Of a stretch of 32,233 nt of DNA, positions 1 through 8,731 are shown piece by piece. The position numbers and the translations under genes were made by a program. Every line of letters begins with the position of its first letter. The first letter of the stretch is position 1. The notes beneath the pieces were generated by a model, which was given only the letters and a program-made list of their open reading frames with translations, did no database searches and was not told the DNA's origin. Origin of the DNA: a candidate division WS1 bacterium (lineage in GTDB: Bacteria > Armatimonadota > Zipacnadia > Zipacnadales > UBA5352); assembly GCA_012522765.1 (NCBI GenBank), contig JAAYJW010000090.1, forward strand, positions 1 to 32,233, in the 5' to 3' direction.

Positions 1-2411
1 CGGATGCGCGTGATGGCCTCAAGCCCTCGCAGCGGCGCGTCCTGCTGGCGATGAACGATGACAACGTCTACCCCGATCGCGCCCACGTCAAGTGCGCGTC
101 GATCGTCGGTGAGACGATGAAGACCTACCACCCGCACGGCGACGCCGCCCTCTATCAGACCCTCGTGCGCATGGCGCAGGACTTCTCCCTGCGCTACCCG
201 CTCATCGACCCGCAGGGCAACTTCGGCTCGGTGGATGGCGACCCGGCGGGCGCGCCGCGGTACACTGAGGCCCGCCTCTCCACCGTCGCGATGGACATGC
301 TCGAGGACCTCGAGAAAGACACGGTGGACTGGCAGCCCAACTACGACGAGCGCGTTCAGGAGCCTGAGGTGCTCCCGGGCGCGTTCCCGAACCTGCTCTG
401 CAACGGGACGGCCGGGATCGCCGTCGGCTACGCGACGAATATCCCGCCGCATAACCTCGGCGAGGTCACCGAGGCCGCCATCGCGCTGCTGGAGAACCCG
501 GACCTTGAGCCGCAGGACCTGATGCGCTTCATCAAGGGCCCTGACTTCCCGACCGGCGCGATGATCCTCGGCCGCTCGGGCATCATGAAGTACTTCAAGA
601 CCGGCAAGGGCTCCGTCACGATGCAGGCGCGCGCGGTCCCCGAACCGCTACCTCGCAATCGCGAAGCGATCATCGTCACCGAGCTTCCCTACCAGATATC
701 CAAGTCCGCGCTGCTCGAGCAGATCGCCGACCTCGTGAATGACAACAAGCTCGAGGGCATCGCCGACCTGCGCGACGAGTCCGACCGCAACGGCATGCGC
801 ATCGTGGTCGAACTCAAGCGCGACGCGGTCGCCGACGTGGTGCTCAACAACCTCTACAAGCACACCTGCATGCGCACGAACTTCAACGTGAACCTGCTCG
901 CGCTGACGAAGGCGAGCGGGGCGCTGGTCCCGCGGCAGTGCACGATGAAGGACCTCGTCGCGGAGTTCCTCAAGCACCGCCGCGAGGTAATCACGCGGCG
1001 AACCGAGTTCCTGTTGCGGCAGGCGGAGGCGCGGCTTCACATCGTCGAGGGCCTGCTGCGCGCGCTCGATGTGATTGATGAGATCATCGCCCTGATCCGC
1101 GCCAGCGCGAACCGCGGCGCGGCCCGCGAGGGCCTGATGAGCAACTTCGACTTCTCCGAGCTGCAGGCCGACGCGATCCTCGACATGCGCCTGAGCCAGC
1201 TCACACGGCTCTCCTACGAGGACCTCGCGAAGGAGAAGGAGGAGCTTGAGGCGGCCATCGCGCGCTACAACCTGATCCTCGCCTCAGAGGACGAGAAGTC
1301 GAAGGTCATCAAGCGGGAACTGCGCGACGTCCTCAAGCGCCACGGCGACGACCGCCGCACGCGCATCCTCGAAACCGAGGCTGAGGACATTGACATGGAG
1401 GACCTGATCGCCCAGGAGGACATGGCGATCACCATCACCCGCGACGGCTACATCAAGCGCATGTCCGTGGACACCTACCGCGTGCAGCGCCGTGGCGGGC
1501 GCGGCATCCTCGCCCTCACCAAGAAGGAGGAGGACCTCGTCGCCGACATCTTCGTCGCGACCACCCACCACCTGATCCTCTTCTTCACCAACAGGGGCAA
1601 CGTCTATCGCTGCAAGGCCTACCAGGCGCCACTGGCGAGCCGGCAGGCCCGCGGCACACCCATCCGCAACATCGTCCCGCTGGAGGATGGAGAGAATATC
1701 ACCGCGTGGGTGCCGGTGCGCGACTACGATCAGGGCGGCTACCTCTTCATGGTCACCAACAGGGGATACGTGAAGAAGACCGACCTTGAGCAGTACGATA
1801 CGCATCTGCGGGCGAAGGGCATCATCGGCATCTCCCTCGATGAGGGCGACGAGCTGCGCTGGGTCCTCTGCACCGACGGCACCAAAGACGTCCTGCTCGC
1901 CACACGCCAGGGGATGGCGATCCGCTTCGACGAGGAGGACGTGCGGCCGATGGGCCGCAACACCCGCGGAGTGCTCGGGATCAAGATGCGCGATGACGAC
2001 CAGTTGATCGCAGCCGTTACTTTAGAGAAGGACGACCCGCGCGATCTGCTGGTAGTGTCGGAGAAGGGGCTCGGCAAGCGCACGCCGCTGGACGAGTACC
2101 GCTCGCAATCGCGCAACGGTCTCGGCCTCATCACGATGAAGGTCACCGAGAAGAACGGCCCGATCGTGGGCACTGAGGTCGTTGAGGATGACGATGAGAT
2201 CATGTGCATCACCTCGGCGGGGGTGCTCATCCGCATGCCGGTTGGCAACATCCGCCGCTGCGGCCGCAACACCCAGGGCGTGAAGGTCGTCTCACCCGAT
2301 GAGGGCGCACATGTATGCGCCGTCGCGAAGGTTGTCCGCGAGGCGCCGCTGGCAAGCATAGCCGAGGACGACGACGACAACGAAGCCGGCGAGGTCGAGG
2401 TCGAGGAGTAG
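1..2411 (+). CDS. gyrA: DNA gyrase subunit A, 5'-truncated by window edge
   Basis: This is the A subunit of the type IIA topoisomerase that cuts and reseals DNA to introduce negative supercoils. The first complete codon is at position 3; about 35 N-terminal residues lie outside the window. The frame opens with [10 protein letters not shown], the conserved start of the breakage-reunion domain. The catalytic tyrosine is in APRYTEARL (codon 261-263). The C-terminal beta-pinwheel carries the GyrA box QRRGGRG (from 1485), which marks gyrase rather than topoisomerase IV. The protein ends in an acidic tail ([15 protein letters not shown]), common in GyrA. The quinolone-determining stretch reads [10 protein letters not shown], with Ala and Gln where E. 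coli has Ser83 and Asp87. gyrB may lie upstream but is not visible. A strong terminator follows 30 bases after the stop. Confidence 0.97.
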   Translation, partial: DARDGLKPSQRRVLLAMNDDNVYPDRAHVKCASIVGETMKTYHPHGDAALYQTLVRMAQDFSLRYPLIDPQGNFGSVDGDPAGAPRYTEARLSTVAMDMLEDLEKDTVDWQPNYDERVQEPEVLPGAFPNLLCNGTAGIAVGYATNIPPHNLGEVTEAAIALLENPDLEPQDLMRFIKGPDFPTGAMILGRSGIMKYFKTGKGSVTMQARAVPEPLPRNREAIIVTELPYQISKSALLEQIADLVNDNKLEGIADLRDESDRNGMRIVVELKRDAVADVVLNNLYKHTCMRTNFNVNLLALTKASGALVPRQCTMKDLVAEFLKHRREVITRRTEFLLRQAEARLHIVEGLLRALDVIDEIIALIRASANRGAAREGLMSNFDFSELQADAILDMRLSQLTRLSYEDLAKEKEELEAAIARYNLILASEDEKSKVIKRELRDVLKRHGDDRRTRILETEAEDIDMEDLIAQEDMAITITRDGYIKRMSVDTYRVQRRGGRGILALTKKEEDLVADIFVATTHHLILFFTNRGNVYRCKAYQAPLASRQARGTPIRNIVPLEDGENITAWVPVRDYDQGGYLFMVTNRGYVKKTDLEQYDTHLRAKGIIGISLDEGDELRWVLCTDGTKDVLLATRQGMAIRFDEEDVRPMGRNTRGVLGIKMRDDDQLIAAVTLEKDDPRDLLVVSEKGLGKRTPLDEYRSQSRNGLGLITMKVTEKNGPIVGTEVVEDDDEIMCITSAGVLIRMPVGNIRRCGRNTQGVKVVSPDEGAHVCAVAKVVREAPLASIAEDDDDNEAGEVEVEE

Positions 2412-2440
2412 GCAGCAGATAGGATGGGCGGACGACACGG

Positions 2441-2477
2441 CGCCCCGGGTGCTCACAAAGACCCGGGGCGTTTTTTT
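2441..2477 (+). terminator. Rho-independent terminator after gyrA
   Basis: A perfect 10-bp stem (CGCCCCGGGT at 2441-2450 with ACCCGGGGCG at 2461-2470) and a 10-base loop are followed directly by seven T residues (2471-2477). It separates gyrA from nrdJ. Confidence 0.95.
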
Positions 2478-2528
2478 CCGCCGCCGGCCGCGCGCGTGGG
2501 CAGTCTGCCCGCGACTGCAAGAACAAGC

Positions 2529-2557
2529 TTGACTCGCACAACCACTAAGAATATCGT
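2529..2557 (+). promoter_or_regulatory. Candidate sigma-70 promoter for nrdJ
   Basis: TTGACT (2529-2534) and TATCGT (2552-2557) are separated by 17 bases, between the gyrA terminator and nrdJ. The -35 matches consensus at 5 of 6 positions and the -10 at 4 of 6. The leader would be about 85 bases long. A small hairpin (2495-2513) lies upstream. I saw no cobalamin riboswitch and no convincing pair of NrdR boxes. Confidence 0.35.
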
Positions 2558-2648
2558 GAAGGTCAGTTAAGAGTTAGGGCGAAGAACCTGCACAAGGATT
2601 TACTCCGGGTGGGTACGGGCACCAGACCAGGGACAGACGGAGGCAAAC

Positions 2649-4895
2649 ATGGCGAACCCCGCCATCGAAACAGAATTGCAGCTTTCAGACAACGCGCTAA
2701 CGGTGCTGGAGCGCCGTTACCTGAAGAAGGACACCGACGGTAACGTCATAGAACGTCCGGAGGACATGTTCCGCCGCGTGGCGGACAACATCGCCTCGGC
2801 CGAGGGCACCTACGGCGCCACCACCGAGGAGGTGAAGCGCCTCTCCGATGACTTCTACGGCATCATGACGCGGCAGGAGTTCATGCCGAACTCCCCCACT
2901 CTGATGAACGCCGGGCGCGAGTTCCAACAGCTATCGGCCTGCTTCGTCCTGCCGGTCGAGGACTCGATGGAGAGCATCTTCCAGGCGGTGAAGGACACCG
3001 CCATGATCCACAAGTCCGGCGGCGGGACAGGCTTTTCTTTCTCACGACTGCGCCCCGCAGACGACATCGTAAGCTCCACCCGTGGCGTCTCCTCGGGTCC
3101 CGTCTCGTTCATGAAGGTCTTCGACTCGGCGACCGAGGCAATCAAGCAGGGCGGAGTGCGGCGCGGCGCCAACATGGCCGTGCTGCGCGTTGACCACCCG
3201 GACATCGAGCACTTCATCGAGGCGAAGACGGACCACTCGCAGTTGACGAACTTCAACCTCTCCGTCGGCGCTACTGAGGAGTTCATGCGCGCGGTGCAGC
3301 AGGGTGAGCGCTTTGATCTCATCAACCCGCGCACGGGCGAGGTGGCAGGCAGCCTCGATGCTCGCGAGATCTTTCATCGCATGGCCGAGCTGGCATGGGA
3401 GGGCGGCGACCCCGGCATCATCTTCCTCGACCGCGTGAACGAGCATAATCCCACGCCGCATGTGGGCGAGATCGAGGCGACGAACCCCTGCGGCGAGCAG
3501 CCGCTGCTGCCGCACGAGTCGTGTAACCTCGGATCGATCAACCTCGCGAAGGTCGTTGCAGGCGTGGGCGAGGGTGCCCGGATCGACTGGGAGAAGCTGC
3601 GCCGGATAGTGCACAGCGGGGTTCACTTCCTCGACAACGTCATTGAGATGAACGAGCTGCCGCTGCCGCAGATCGCCGAGCAGACGCGGGCCAACCGGAA
3701 GATCGGCCTCGGCGTGATGGGCTTCTCCGACCTGCTGATCCTGCTCGGCATTTCCTACAACAGCCAGCAGGCGGTGCATATCGCCGAAGAGGTGATGCGC
3801 TTTGTCACCGATGAGGCGCGGGCAAAGTCGCGCGAGCTTGCCGACCTGCGGGGCGCATTCCCCAACTGGAAGGGCTCCGTCGCCGATGAGGCGGGCGAGG
3901 AGCCGATGCGCAACGCCACCGTTACGACCATTGCCCCCACCGGCACGATCAGCATGATCGCGGGCTGCTCATCGGGGGTCGAACCGCTCTTCGCGGTCGT
4001 CTACACCCGGCATGTGCTCGATCGCGATGAGTTGCTCGAGATCCACCCGCTCTTTGAAGAGATGGCGCGAGACCGCGGCTTCTACAGCCCCGACCTGATG
4101 AAGGAGGTCGCCGCCCGCGGCTCGCTGCACGAGATCCAGGAGATCCCGCGCGAGGTGCGCGAGCTCTTCGTCACCGCGCACGACATCTCCCCGGAGTGGC
4201 ATGTCCGGATTCAGGCGGCCTTCCAGGAGTTCACCGACAACGCGGTCTCCAAGACGGTCAACTTCCCCAACGATGCCACCGTCGAGGACATTGAGCACGT
4301 CTACCGGCTCGCCTACGAGCTCGGCTGCAAGGGGATCACGGTCTACCGCGACGGCTCACGGGATGAGCAGGTACTGCGGACCGGCCAGACTGAGAAGGCG
4401 CGTAAGGGGGGCGCGGAGGCCGTTGTTGCACCTCGTGCGAGGCCGCAGGTGGTGACCGGCCAGACGCGGATGGTGCGCACCGGCTGCGGGAAGCTCTACG
4501 TCACTATCAACAGCGACGAGTCCGGCCCGTTCGAGCTTTTCGCCACGATGGGTAAGGCGGGTGGCTGCGCGGCGTCGCAATCGGAGGCGCTGGCGCGGCT
4601 GGTCTCTCTGGCGTTCCGCTGCGGCATTCCCGCCGAGCAGATCGTGAAGCAGCTTAAGGGCATCTCCTGCCACATGCCCGCATGGGAGCCCGGCGGCGAG
4701 CGCATACTCTCCTGCGCCGATGCGGTGGCAAAGGCCATCCAGCAGTGCATGATGCCCGAAGGCGAGCAACTGCAGATGGACTTCAACGGAACGAGTTTCG
4801 GCCACACCGGCGCCTGTCCCGAGTGCGGTGGGACGCTGGTGCATGAGGGCGGCTGTAATGTCTGCCGCGACTGCGGTTACTCACAATGTGACTGA
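2649..4895 (+). CDS. nrdJ: Adenosylcobalamin-dependent (class II) ribonucleotide reductase
   Basis: This enzyme reduces ribonucleotides to deoxyribonucleotides using a thiyl radical generated from adenosylcobalamin, so it works with or without oxygen. At 748 residues it has the usual length for the zinc-ribbon NrdJ type. Visible landmarks are the redox Cys98 (LSACFV), the Asn279-Cys281-Glu283 radical and active-site set in NPCGE, and the partner Cys292 (SCNLGSINL), 11 residues later as in the family. PTGTISMIAGCSSG follows near residue 430. A TSCPD-type domain with several cysteines comes next, then a C-terminal zinc ribbon with two CxxC pairs (from Cys723, ACPECGG and CNVCRDCG). The ATG is preceded by GGAGG (2639-2643). 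The SagB-type gene begins about 36 bases after the stop and may be cotranscribed. Confidence 0.97.
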   Translation: MANPAIETELQLSDNALTVLERRYLKKDTDGNVIERPEDMFRRVADNIASAEGTYGATTEEVKRLSDDFYGIMTRQEFMPNSPTLMNAGREFQQLSACFVLPVEDSMESIFQAVKDTAMIHKSGGGTGFSFSRLRPADDIVSSTRGVSSGPVSFMKVFDSATEAIKQGGVRRGANMAVLRVDHPDIEHFIEAKTDHSQLTNFNLSVGATEEFMRAVQQGERFDLINPRTGEVAGSLDAREIFHRMAELAWEGGDPGIIFLDRVNEHNPTPHVGEIEATNPCGEQPLLPHESCNLGSINLAKVVAGVGEGARIDWEKLRRIVHSGVHFLDNVIEMNELPLPQIAEQTRANRKIGLGVMGFSDLLILLGISYNSQQAVHIAEEVMRFVTDEARAKSRELADLRGAFPNWKGSVADEAGEEPMRNATVTTIAPTGTISMIAGCSSGVEPLFAVVYTRHVLDRDELLEIHPLFEEMARDRGFYSPDLMKEVAARGSLHEIQEIPREVRELFVTAHDISPEWHVRIQAAFQEFTDNAVSKTVNFPNDATVEDIEHVYRLAYELGCKGITVYRDGSRDEQVLRTGQTEKARKGGAEAVVAPRARPQVVTGQTRMVRTGCGKLYVTINSDESGPFELFATMGKAGGCAASQSEALARLVSLAFRCGIPAEQIVKQLKGISCHMPAWEPGGERILSCADAVAKAIQQCMMPEGEQLQMDFNGTSFGHTGACPECGGTLVHEGGCNVCRDCGYSQCD

Positions 4896-4931
4896 CGGGA
4901 TGCCGTCAGGTCCCGAAGGGGTTGGTTGAGC

Positions 4932-5660
4932 ATGGCCACGAGCATAGGGCCGCAATTTCAGGAGGCCACCAAGTATTCGCGGGGACGGCCGGTGCCGCAG
5001 GCGCCGGAGTGGGCGGCCCCTCCACCGACGTACAAGGTCTATGAGGGCTACCTCGAGACCGTCGAACTGCCCCCGGCCACGAAGTCGGGGGGCGTGCCGC
5101 TGTGGGACGCCATCAACGGCCGCCGCTCGCATCGCCGCTTCAGTGGAGAGCCGCTGACGCTCGAGGAGCTTTCGCAGCTTCTGTTTGCCGCGCAGGGGGT
5201 CACGGGCGAGCTGCAGCAGATAGAGCTGCGCGCGGCCGCCTCCGCCGGTGCGCTCTACCCGAACGAGACCTACGTAGTGGCGCAAGCAGTCGAGGGCATC
5301 GCCGAAGGTATCTACCACTACGACGTCCGAGAACATGCGCTCGGGATGCTCGCCGAGGGTGACTACTCCGAGGACCTCTCGCAGGCATGCCTCGGGCAGA
5401 CGTGGCTCACTCAGGCGGGCGCGATCTTCGTGCTGGGCGCGGTGGTAGCCCGCTGCGCGTGGAAGTATCAGAACCGAGCATACCGCTATCTGTATCTCGA
5501 CGCGGGCCACATCGGCGCGCAGTTGCAGCTTGCCGCAGCGTCGCTGGAGCTCGGCTCATGTAACGTTGCGGCATTCTTCGATGACGAGGTGGCGCAACTG
5601 GTCGGGCTCGACGGGCACAGCGAGGTCGCCGTATACGTGACGGCGGTCGGGCGAGTCTGA
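4932..5660 (+). CDS. SagB/ThcOx-type nitroreductase-family oxidoreductase
   Basis: This is an FMN-dependent nitroreductase-fold protein of 242 residues. Visible signatures are RRSHRRFSGEPLT (residues 64-76), the N-terminal FMN-phosphate region, and RAAASAGALYPNETY (100-114), which closely matches the SAGALYP motif of SagB-type dehydrogenases. Those enzymes oxidise azolines to azoles in peptide natural products, but most stand-alone homologues have unknown substrates. No cyclodehydratase (YcaO) or precursor gene is visible here, so a role in peptide modification is not supported. The ATG at 4932 was chosen because GAAGGGG (4915-4921) lies 10 bases upstream; a TTG at 4926 is also in frame. It lies 36 bases after nrdJ on the same strand. 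Confidence 0.88.
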   Translation: MATSIGPQFQEATKYSRGRPVPQAPEWAAPPPTYKVYEGYLETVELPPATKSGGVPLWDAINGRRSHRRFSGEPLTLEELSQLLFAAQGVTGELQQIELRAAASAGALYPNETYVVAQAVEGIAEGIYHYDVREHALGMLAEGDYSEDLSQACLGQTWLTQAGAIFVLGAVVARCAWKYQNRAYRYLYLDAGHIGAQLQLAAASLELGSCNVAAFFDDEVAQLVGLDGHSEVAVYVTAVGRV

Positions 5661-5664
5661 ACGC

Positions 5665-7611
5665 TCAATCGTCCTTCAGGTCAAGCACTTCGTAGATCTT
5701 CACCGGCTCGGAGAAGCCGCGTATCTCCAGTGGCCCCAGCGGGCGGCACTCTGTCGCGTGCGCCACCTGCTCCCACGTGCTCTCGGTAATCAGTATCGGC
5801 CGACCCAGCTCCTTGGTCATCGCCTCCAGGCGCGACGCCAGGTTCACGTGAGCGCCGATCGCGGTGTACTGCATCCTCTCCCCCGTGCCGACATATCCCA
5901 CCACCGCTTCACCCGTGCTGATACCGATGCCCACCGCGAGGTCGGGCATCCCGAGATACTCCCATTCCGCGCGGTTGTACTGAATCCGGCGTTGCATGTG
6001 CACCGCGGTGCGTACCGCGAGGAGGGCGTGTTCGGCCTGATCGAGAGGTGAGTTCCAGAACGCCATCAGCCCGTCGCCCATGTACTTGTCCAGCGTCCCC
6101 TCAAACTCCCAGATCGTCTCTTGCACGAGGAAGAAGAAGCGATTGAGCAACTCCACCGTCTGCTCGGGGTCCATCTGCTCCGACTGGCTGGTGAAGTTGC
6201 GCAGATCGGCGAACATCACGCTGATGACGCGCCGATGCCCGCGGAGCAGGTCTGCCGGATCATCAGCCACTACCCGGTCCATAACCGCGCCCGGCACGAA
6301 GCGCGACAGGGCGCTGCGCACCCGCTCATGCTCCGTCTCCTCCCCGGAAAGCCGCAGCGCCAGGGCAGCGACCACCGCACCGACCATCAACAGGTTGGGC
6401 GCGACCATGTCAATGACGAAGCCGCGGTCGAAGAGCGCCAGCGCCAGCCAGTTGTAGCCGACGAAGATCGCCGCCGCAAAGCCGACCGCGCCACTGGAGC
6501 GGAGCCGCGACAACCCAAGGTGCATCACGAGCCCCAGCAGGAGCAGGACCAGCAGCGCCACTTCCCCGGGCGCCTCGCGGAGGAAGAGGCCCTCGAGGAT
6601 GTTCGCCAGCGCGTTTGCCTGCGTCTCCACGCCGTTGTAGACGGTATCGTAGGGACTCGCTCGCAGATCGTACAGGCCCGGGGCACTGACAGCAACGAAG
6701 GCAATCGCGCCGTCGAGTTGCTGCTCCAGTTCCTCCGGCGCTTCCCGCGCCGTGTCGAAGAGGTCGTTGACCGCGATGTACTCGAATGTCTCCGAAGGGC
6801 CGGCAAAGTCAACGAGCATCCGGCCGCTGCGGTCAATCGGGATACTGCGCAGGCCTCCCAAATTGATGCTATGGCCCGGGCGCACCACGACGCTGCCGGG
6901 CTCCACGCCGAAAATCCCGGAGGCCACGGAGACCGACAGCGACGGATAGAGGCTGCCTTCGTGCAGCACCAGCGGAAATACCTGCCGGTACACTCCATCG
7001 CCAGAATCGACCACGTTGACGAAGCCGATGCCGCGCGATGCCTCTATGAGCTCGGGAAGCGGCGGGGTGATCTCGCCGATCGTGAAGATGGTGGCGGCCG
7101 CATTGAGGCCGGTGGCGGGCATAATGCGCGCCCCGGACCAGCTTCGCGCCGCCAGCGCGTCACTGACCTCGCCGCCGGCAAGCCCATCGGGGGCATGGCC
7201 GAAGGCCGCGTGGTAGACGATGCCGCTGTCGGCGGTGGCCTGCACAAGGGCACTGTCCGCCCGCTGACCCTCGGCGGCGGTGTCGCGTTCAGCGAAGAAG
7301 ATGTCGAAGACTATCGCCGCGGCGCCCGCATCGGTAAGAGTGCGGACGATTTCGGCGAAAACCTCTCGCGACCATGGCCAGCGGCCGATGCGCCCGATGG
7401 AGGCCTCGTCCACATGGACGATGACGATCTCCGCCTGCGGCTCGCGGGCGCCACGTCGCATGAAGCGCCAGTCAACCGTCCGGAGCTCCATCCGGTCGAT
7501 GACCGTTAGGGCCGGCCAGAAGCGCAACACGCCCACCATCACGATCAGCGCTATGATGATAAGCACGAGTTGTCTGCGCATCTGACGAATGGAGGCGCTG
7601 CTGTCTCTCAT
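5665..7611 (-). CDS. CHASE2-domain membrane adenylate cyclase (class III)
   Basis: This is a membrane sensor predicted to make cAMP. Its 648 residues are a first membrane helix (13-30), an extracytoplasmic CHASE2 sensor (about 35-340, with the typical WPWSREVFAEIV and AAIVFDIFF), three membrane helices (about 350-420) and a C-terminal class III cyclase (about 460-642). The catalytic set is complete: metal-binding Asp469 (FADLRNFT) and Asp513 (YMGDG), base-specifying Lys509 and Thr583 (QYTAIG), and transition-state Asn590 and Arg594 (VNLASR). The Lys/Thr pair is that of class IIIb adenylate cyclases, so ATP is the likely substrate. The ATG at 7611 has GGGGA 10 bases upstream; earlier in-frame starts lack an SD. 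It is divergent from the FecR-domain gene and converges on the SagB-type gene with 4 bases between. Confidence 0.92.
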   Translation of the reverse strand: MRDSSASIRQMRRQLVLIIIALIVMVGVLRFWPALTVIDRMELRTVDWRFMRRGAREPQAEIVIVHVDEASIGRIGRWPWSREVFAEIVRTLTDAGAAAIVFDIFFAERDTAAEGQRADSALVQATADSGIVYHAAFGHAPDGLAGGEVSDALAARSWSGARIMPATGLNAAATIFTIGEITPPLPELIEASRGIGFVNVVDSGDGVYRQVFPLVLHEGSLYPSLSVSVASGIFGVEPGSVVVRPGHSINLGGLRSIPIDRSGRMLVDFAGPSETFEYIAVNDLFDTAREAPEELEQQLDGAIAFVAVSAPGLYDLRASPYDTVYNGVETQANALANILEGLFLREAPGEVALLVLLLLGLVMHLGLSRLRSSGAVGFAAAIFVGYNWLALALFDRGFVIDMVAPNLLMVGAVVAALALRLSGEETEHERVRSALSRFVPGAVMDRVVADDPADLLRGHRRVISVMFADLRNFTSQSEQMDPEQTVELLNRFFFLVQETIWEFEGTLDKYMGDGLMAFWNSPLDQAEHALLAVRTAVHMQRRIQYNRAEWEYLGMPDLAVGIGISTGEAVVGYVGTGERMQYTAIGAHVNLASRLEAMTKELGRPILITESTWEQVAHATECRPLGPLEIRGFSEPVKIYEVLDLKDD

Positions 7612-7720
7612 GGTGCGCAAATCCCCAGACCGGGCACTCATCCGTTTACGGGGCCCGCAGGGAGGGTATCCATTACGTGGGAGCGAACCTCTTCCCGGTC
7701 TGCTCACACGGCAACGGCAG

Positions 7721-7726
7721 TATAAA
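7721..7726 (+). promoter_or_regulatory. Candidate -10 element very close to the fecR-like start
   Basis: TATAAA lies 13 bases upstream of the ATG at 7740, so transcription would begin about 7 bases before the start codon. The G-run (7728-7731), which could be read as an SD, would then sit upstream of the mRNA start. No good -35 is visible at 17 bases. Confidence 0.3.
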
Positions 7727-7739
7727 CGGGGAACAACAA

Positions 7740-8627
7740 ATGCGCAAATCTGCGGTCCTGCTCGTCGGTGTGCTCGGGGTGTTCATCTTCCTGGGCGTCC
7801 TGATGATACAATCGCTGGTGATCGTGCAGCGCATCGCATCGGTCAGTGAGATCGCTGGCGAGGTATTCGTCAAGGGCCGCTCCGACACCAATTTCCGTCC
7901 ACTCGCCGACCAGGATCATGTGCTGGCCGGCTACACTGTCAGGACAGGCCCGGCAGGAGCGGTTACGCTCAACTGGGTTGATGGCTCACGAGTGCGTCTC
8001 GGCCCCGAGACGAGCGTCCGTGTCCGAAAGTGCTCGCTTAACACCAGCACCCGCAACACGACCTCGCTCTTCGATCTCGACGTCGGTCGCATCTGGGTCC
8101 GAGTCCTCTCGACCATCGGCGGCAATACCAAGTTTGAGGTGCGCACCCCCACCGCCACTGCCGGAGTGCGCGGCACCGTCTTCTACGTCGAGGTCGCCCC
8201 AGAGGGCGAGACCTCAGTGGCCGTTTACGAGGGCGAGGTCGAGGTCGCCGCTCAGGGCGGCACCACTGCCTCCGTAACGCCTGGCAATCAGGCCAGCGTC
8301 GCCGGTTCGAGCGCTACCGTCACCGACAGCCCGTTGGAGGATCTCCAGTGGAGTGAGCATCTCGGCATCGTTGGTCCGCGACTGGACCTGGCGGGCGGCG
8401 AGCTTATCTCCGTCCCAGCGAATGCAACCTCGGTCGCCATCAGCGGGATCTCCGAACCGGGAGCGACCGTCACCATCAACGGCAGCCCCGTCGAACTGGA
8501 TCGCAGGAACCGCTTCACGGTGGAGGTGCCGATAGCCGGCGAGGGGCTCATCGTAGTCAGCGCCACGGACTACCGCGGCGGCAGCACGGTGCGCGCGGTG
8601 ACAGTTGAACGGGAGACAGTCGAGTAG
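7740..8627 (+). CDS. Membrane-anchored FecR-domain protein with C-terminal Ig-like domain
   Basis: This is a 295-residue protein with one N-terminal membrane helix (residues 5-29, after MRKS), most of it predicted outside the cytoplasm. The FecR domain spans about 38-185, with the usual pattern of LADQDHVLAGYTVRTG, a DGSRVRLGPET strand, and FEVRTPTATAGVRGTVF. In TonB systems FecR transmits signals to a sigma factor, but stand-alone FecR domains are widespread and mostly of unknown role. Residues about 215-290 form a beta-rich domain (ISEPGATVTINGSPVEL), like the Ig-like domains of exported proteins. It is divergent from the CHASE2 cyclase, so the two may share control. No sigma or TonB gene is nearby. 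ATG 7740 is the start that puts the hydrophobic helix at the N terminus. Confidence 0.88.
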   Translation: MRKSAVLLVGVLGVFIFLGVLMIQSLVIVQRIASVSEIAGEVFVKGRSDTNFRPLADQDHVLAGYTVRTGPAGAVTLNWVDGSRVRLGPETSVRVRKCSLNTSTRNTTSLFDLDVGRIWVRVLSTIGGNTKFEVRTPTATAGVRGTVFYVEVAPEGETSVAVYEGEVEVAAQGGTTASVTPGNQASVAGSSATVTDSPLEDLQWSEHLGIVGPRLDLAGGELISVPANATSVAISGISEPGATVTINGSPVELDRRNRFTVEVPIAGEGLIVVSATDYRGGSTVRAVTVERETVE

Positions 8628-8674
8628 CCGCGCCGGGAACCATCTCGCACGAGAAGCACCCAGGCATCAAGTGA

Positions 8675-8704
8675 AACAGCACGGGCAGAGATGCCCGTGC
8701 TGTT
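8675..8704. terminator. Bidirectional terminator hairpin between convergent genes
   Basis: A perfect 13-bp stem (8675-8687 with 8692-8704, core GCACGGGCA) is closed by a GAGA tetraloop. It lies between the stop of the FecR-domain gene (+) and the stop of the cysteine-rich membrane protein gene (-). T-rich tails on both strands are short, so a stem-strength terminator serving both genes is inferred. Confidence 0.75.
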
Positions 8705-8731
8705 GTGATTCGTGCCCCATCCACTCGCGTA

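Noticed and set aside
2543-2558. Possible NrdR box upstream of nrdJ (CACTAAGAATATCGTG)
   Set aside because: The half-sites are spaced wrongly, the centre is not palindromic, and no second box is seen.
4926-5660. Azole-modified peptide biosynthesis cluster around the SagB-type gene
   Set aside because: No YcaO cyclodehydratase, precursor peptide or transporter lies nearby; SagB-like enzymes often occur alone.
6121-7509. Long open frame on the plus strand opposite the cyclase
   Set aside because: It is antisense to a clearly assigned gene and its His/Arg/Asp-rich translation is typical of a high-GC shadow frame; the same holds for the long frames opposite pilT, murJ and lepA.
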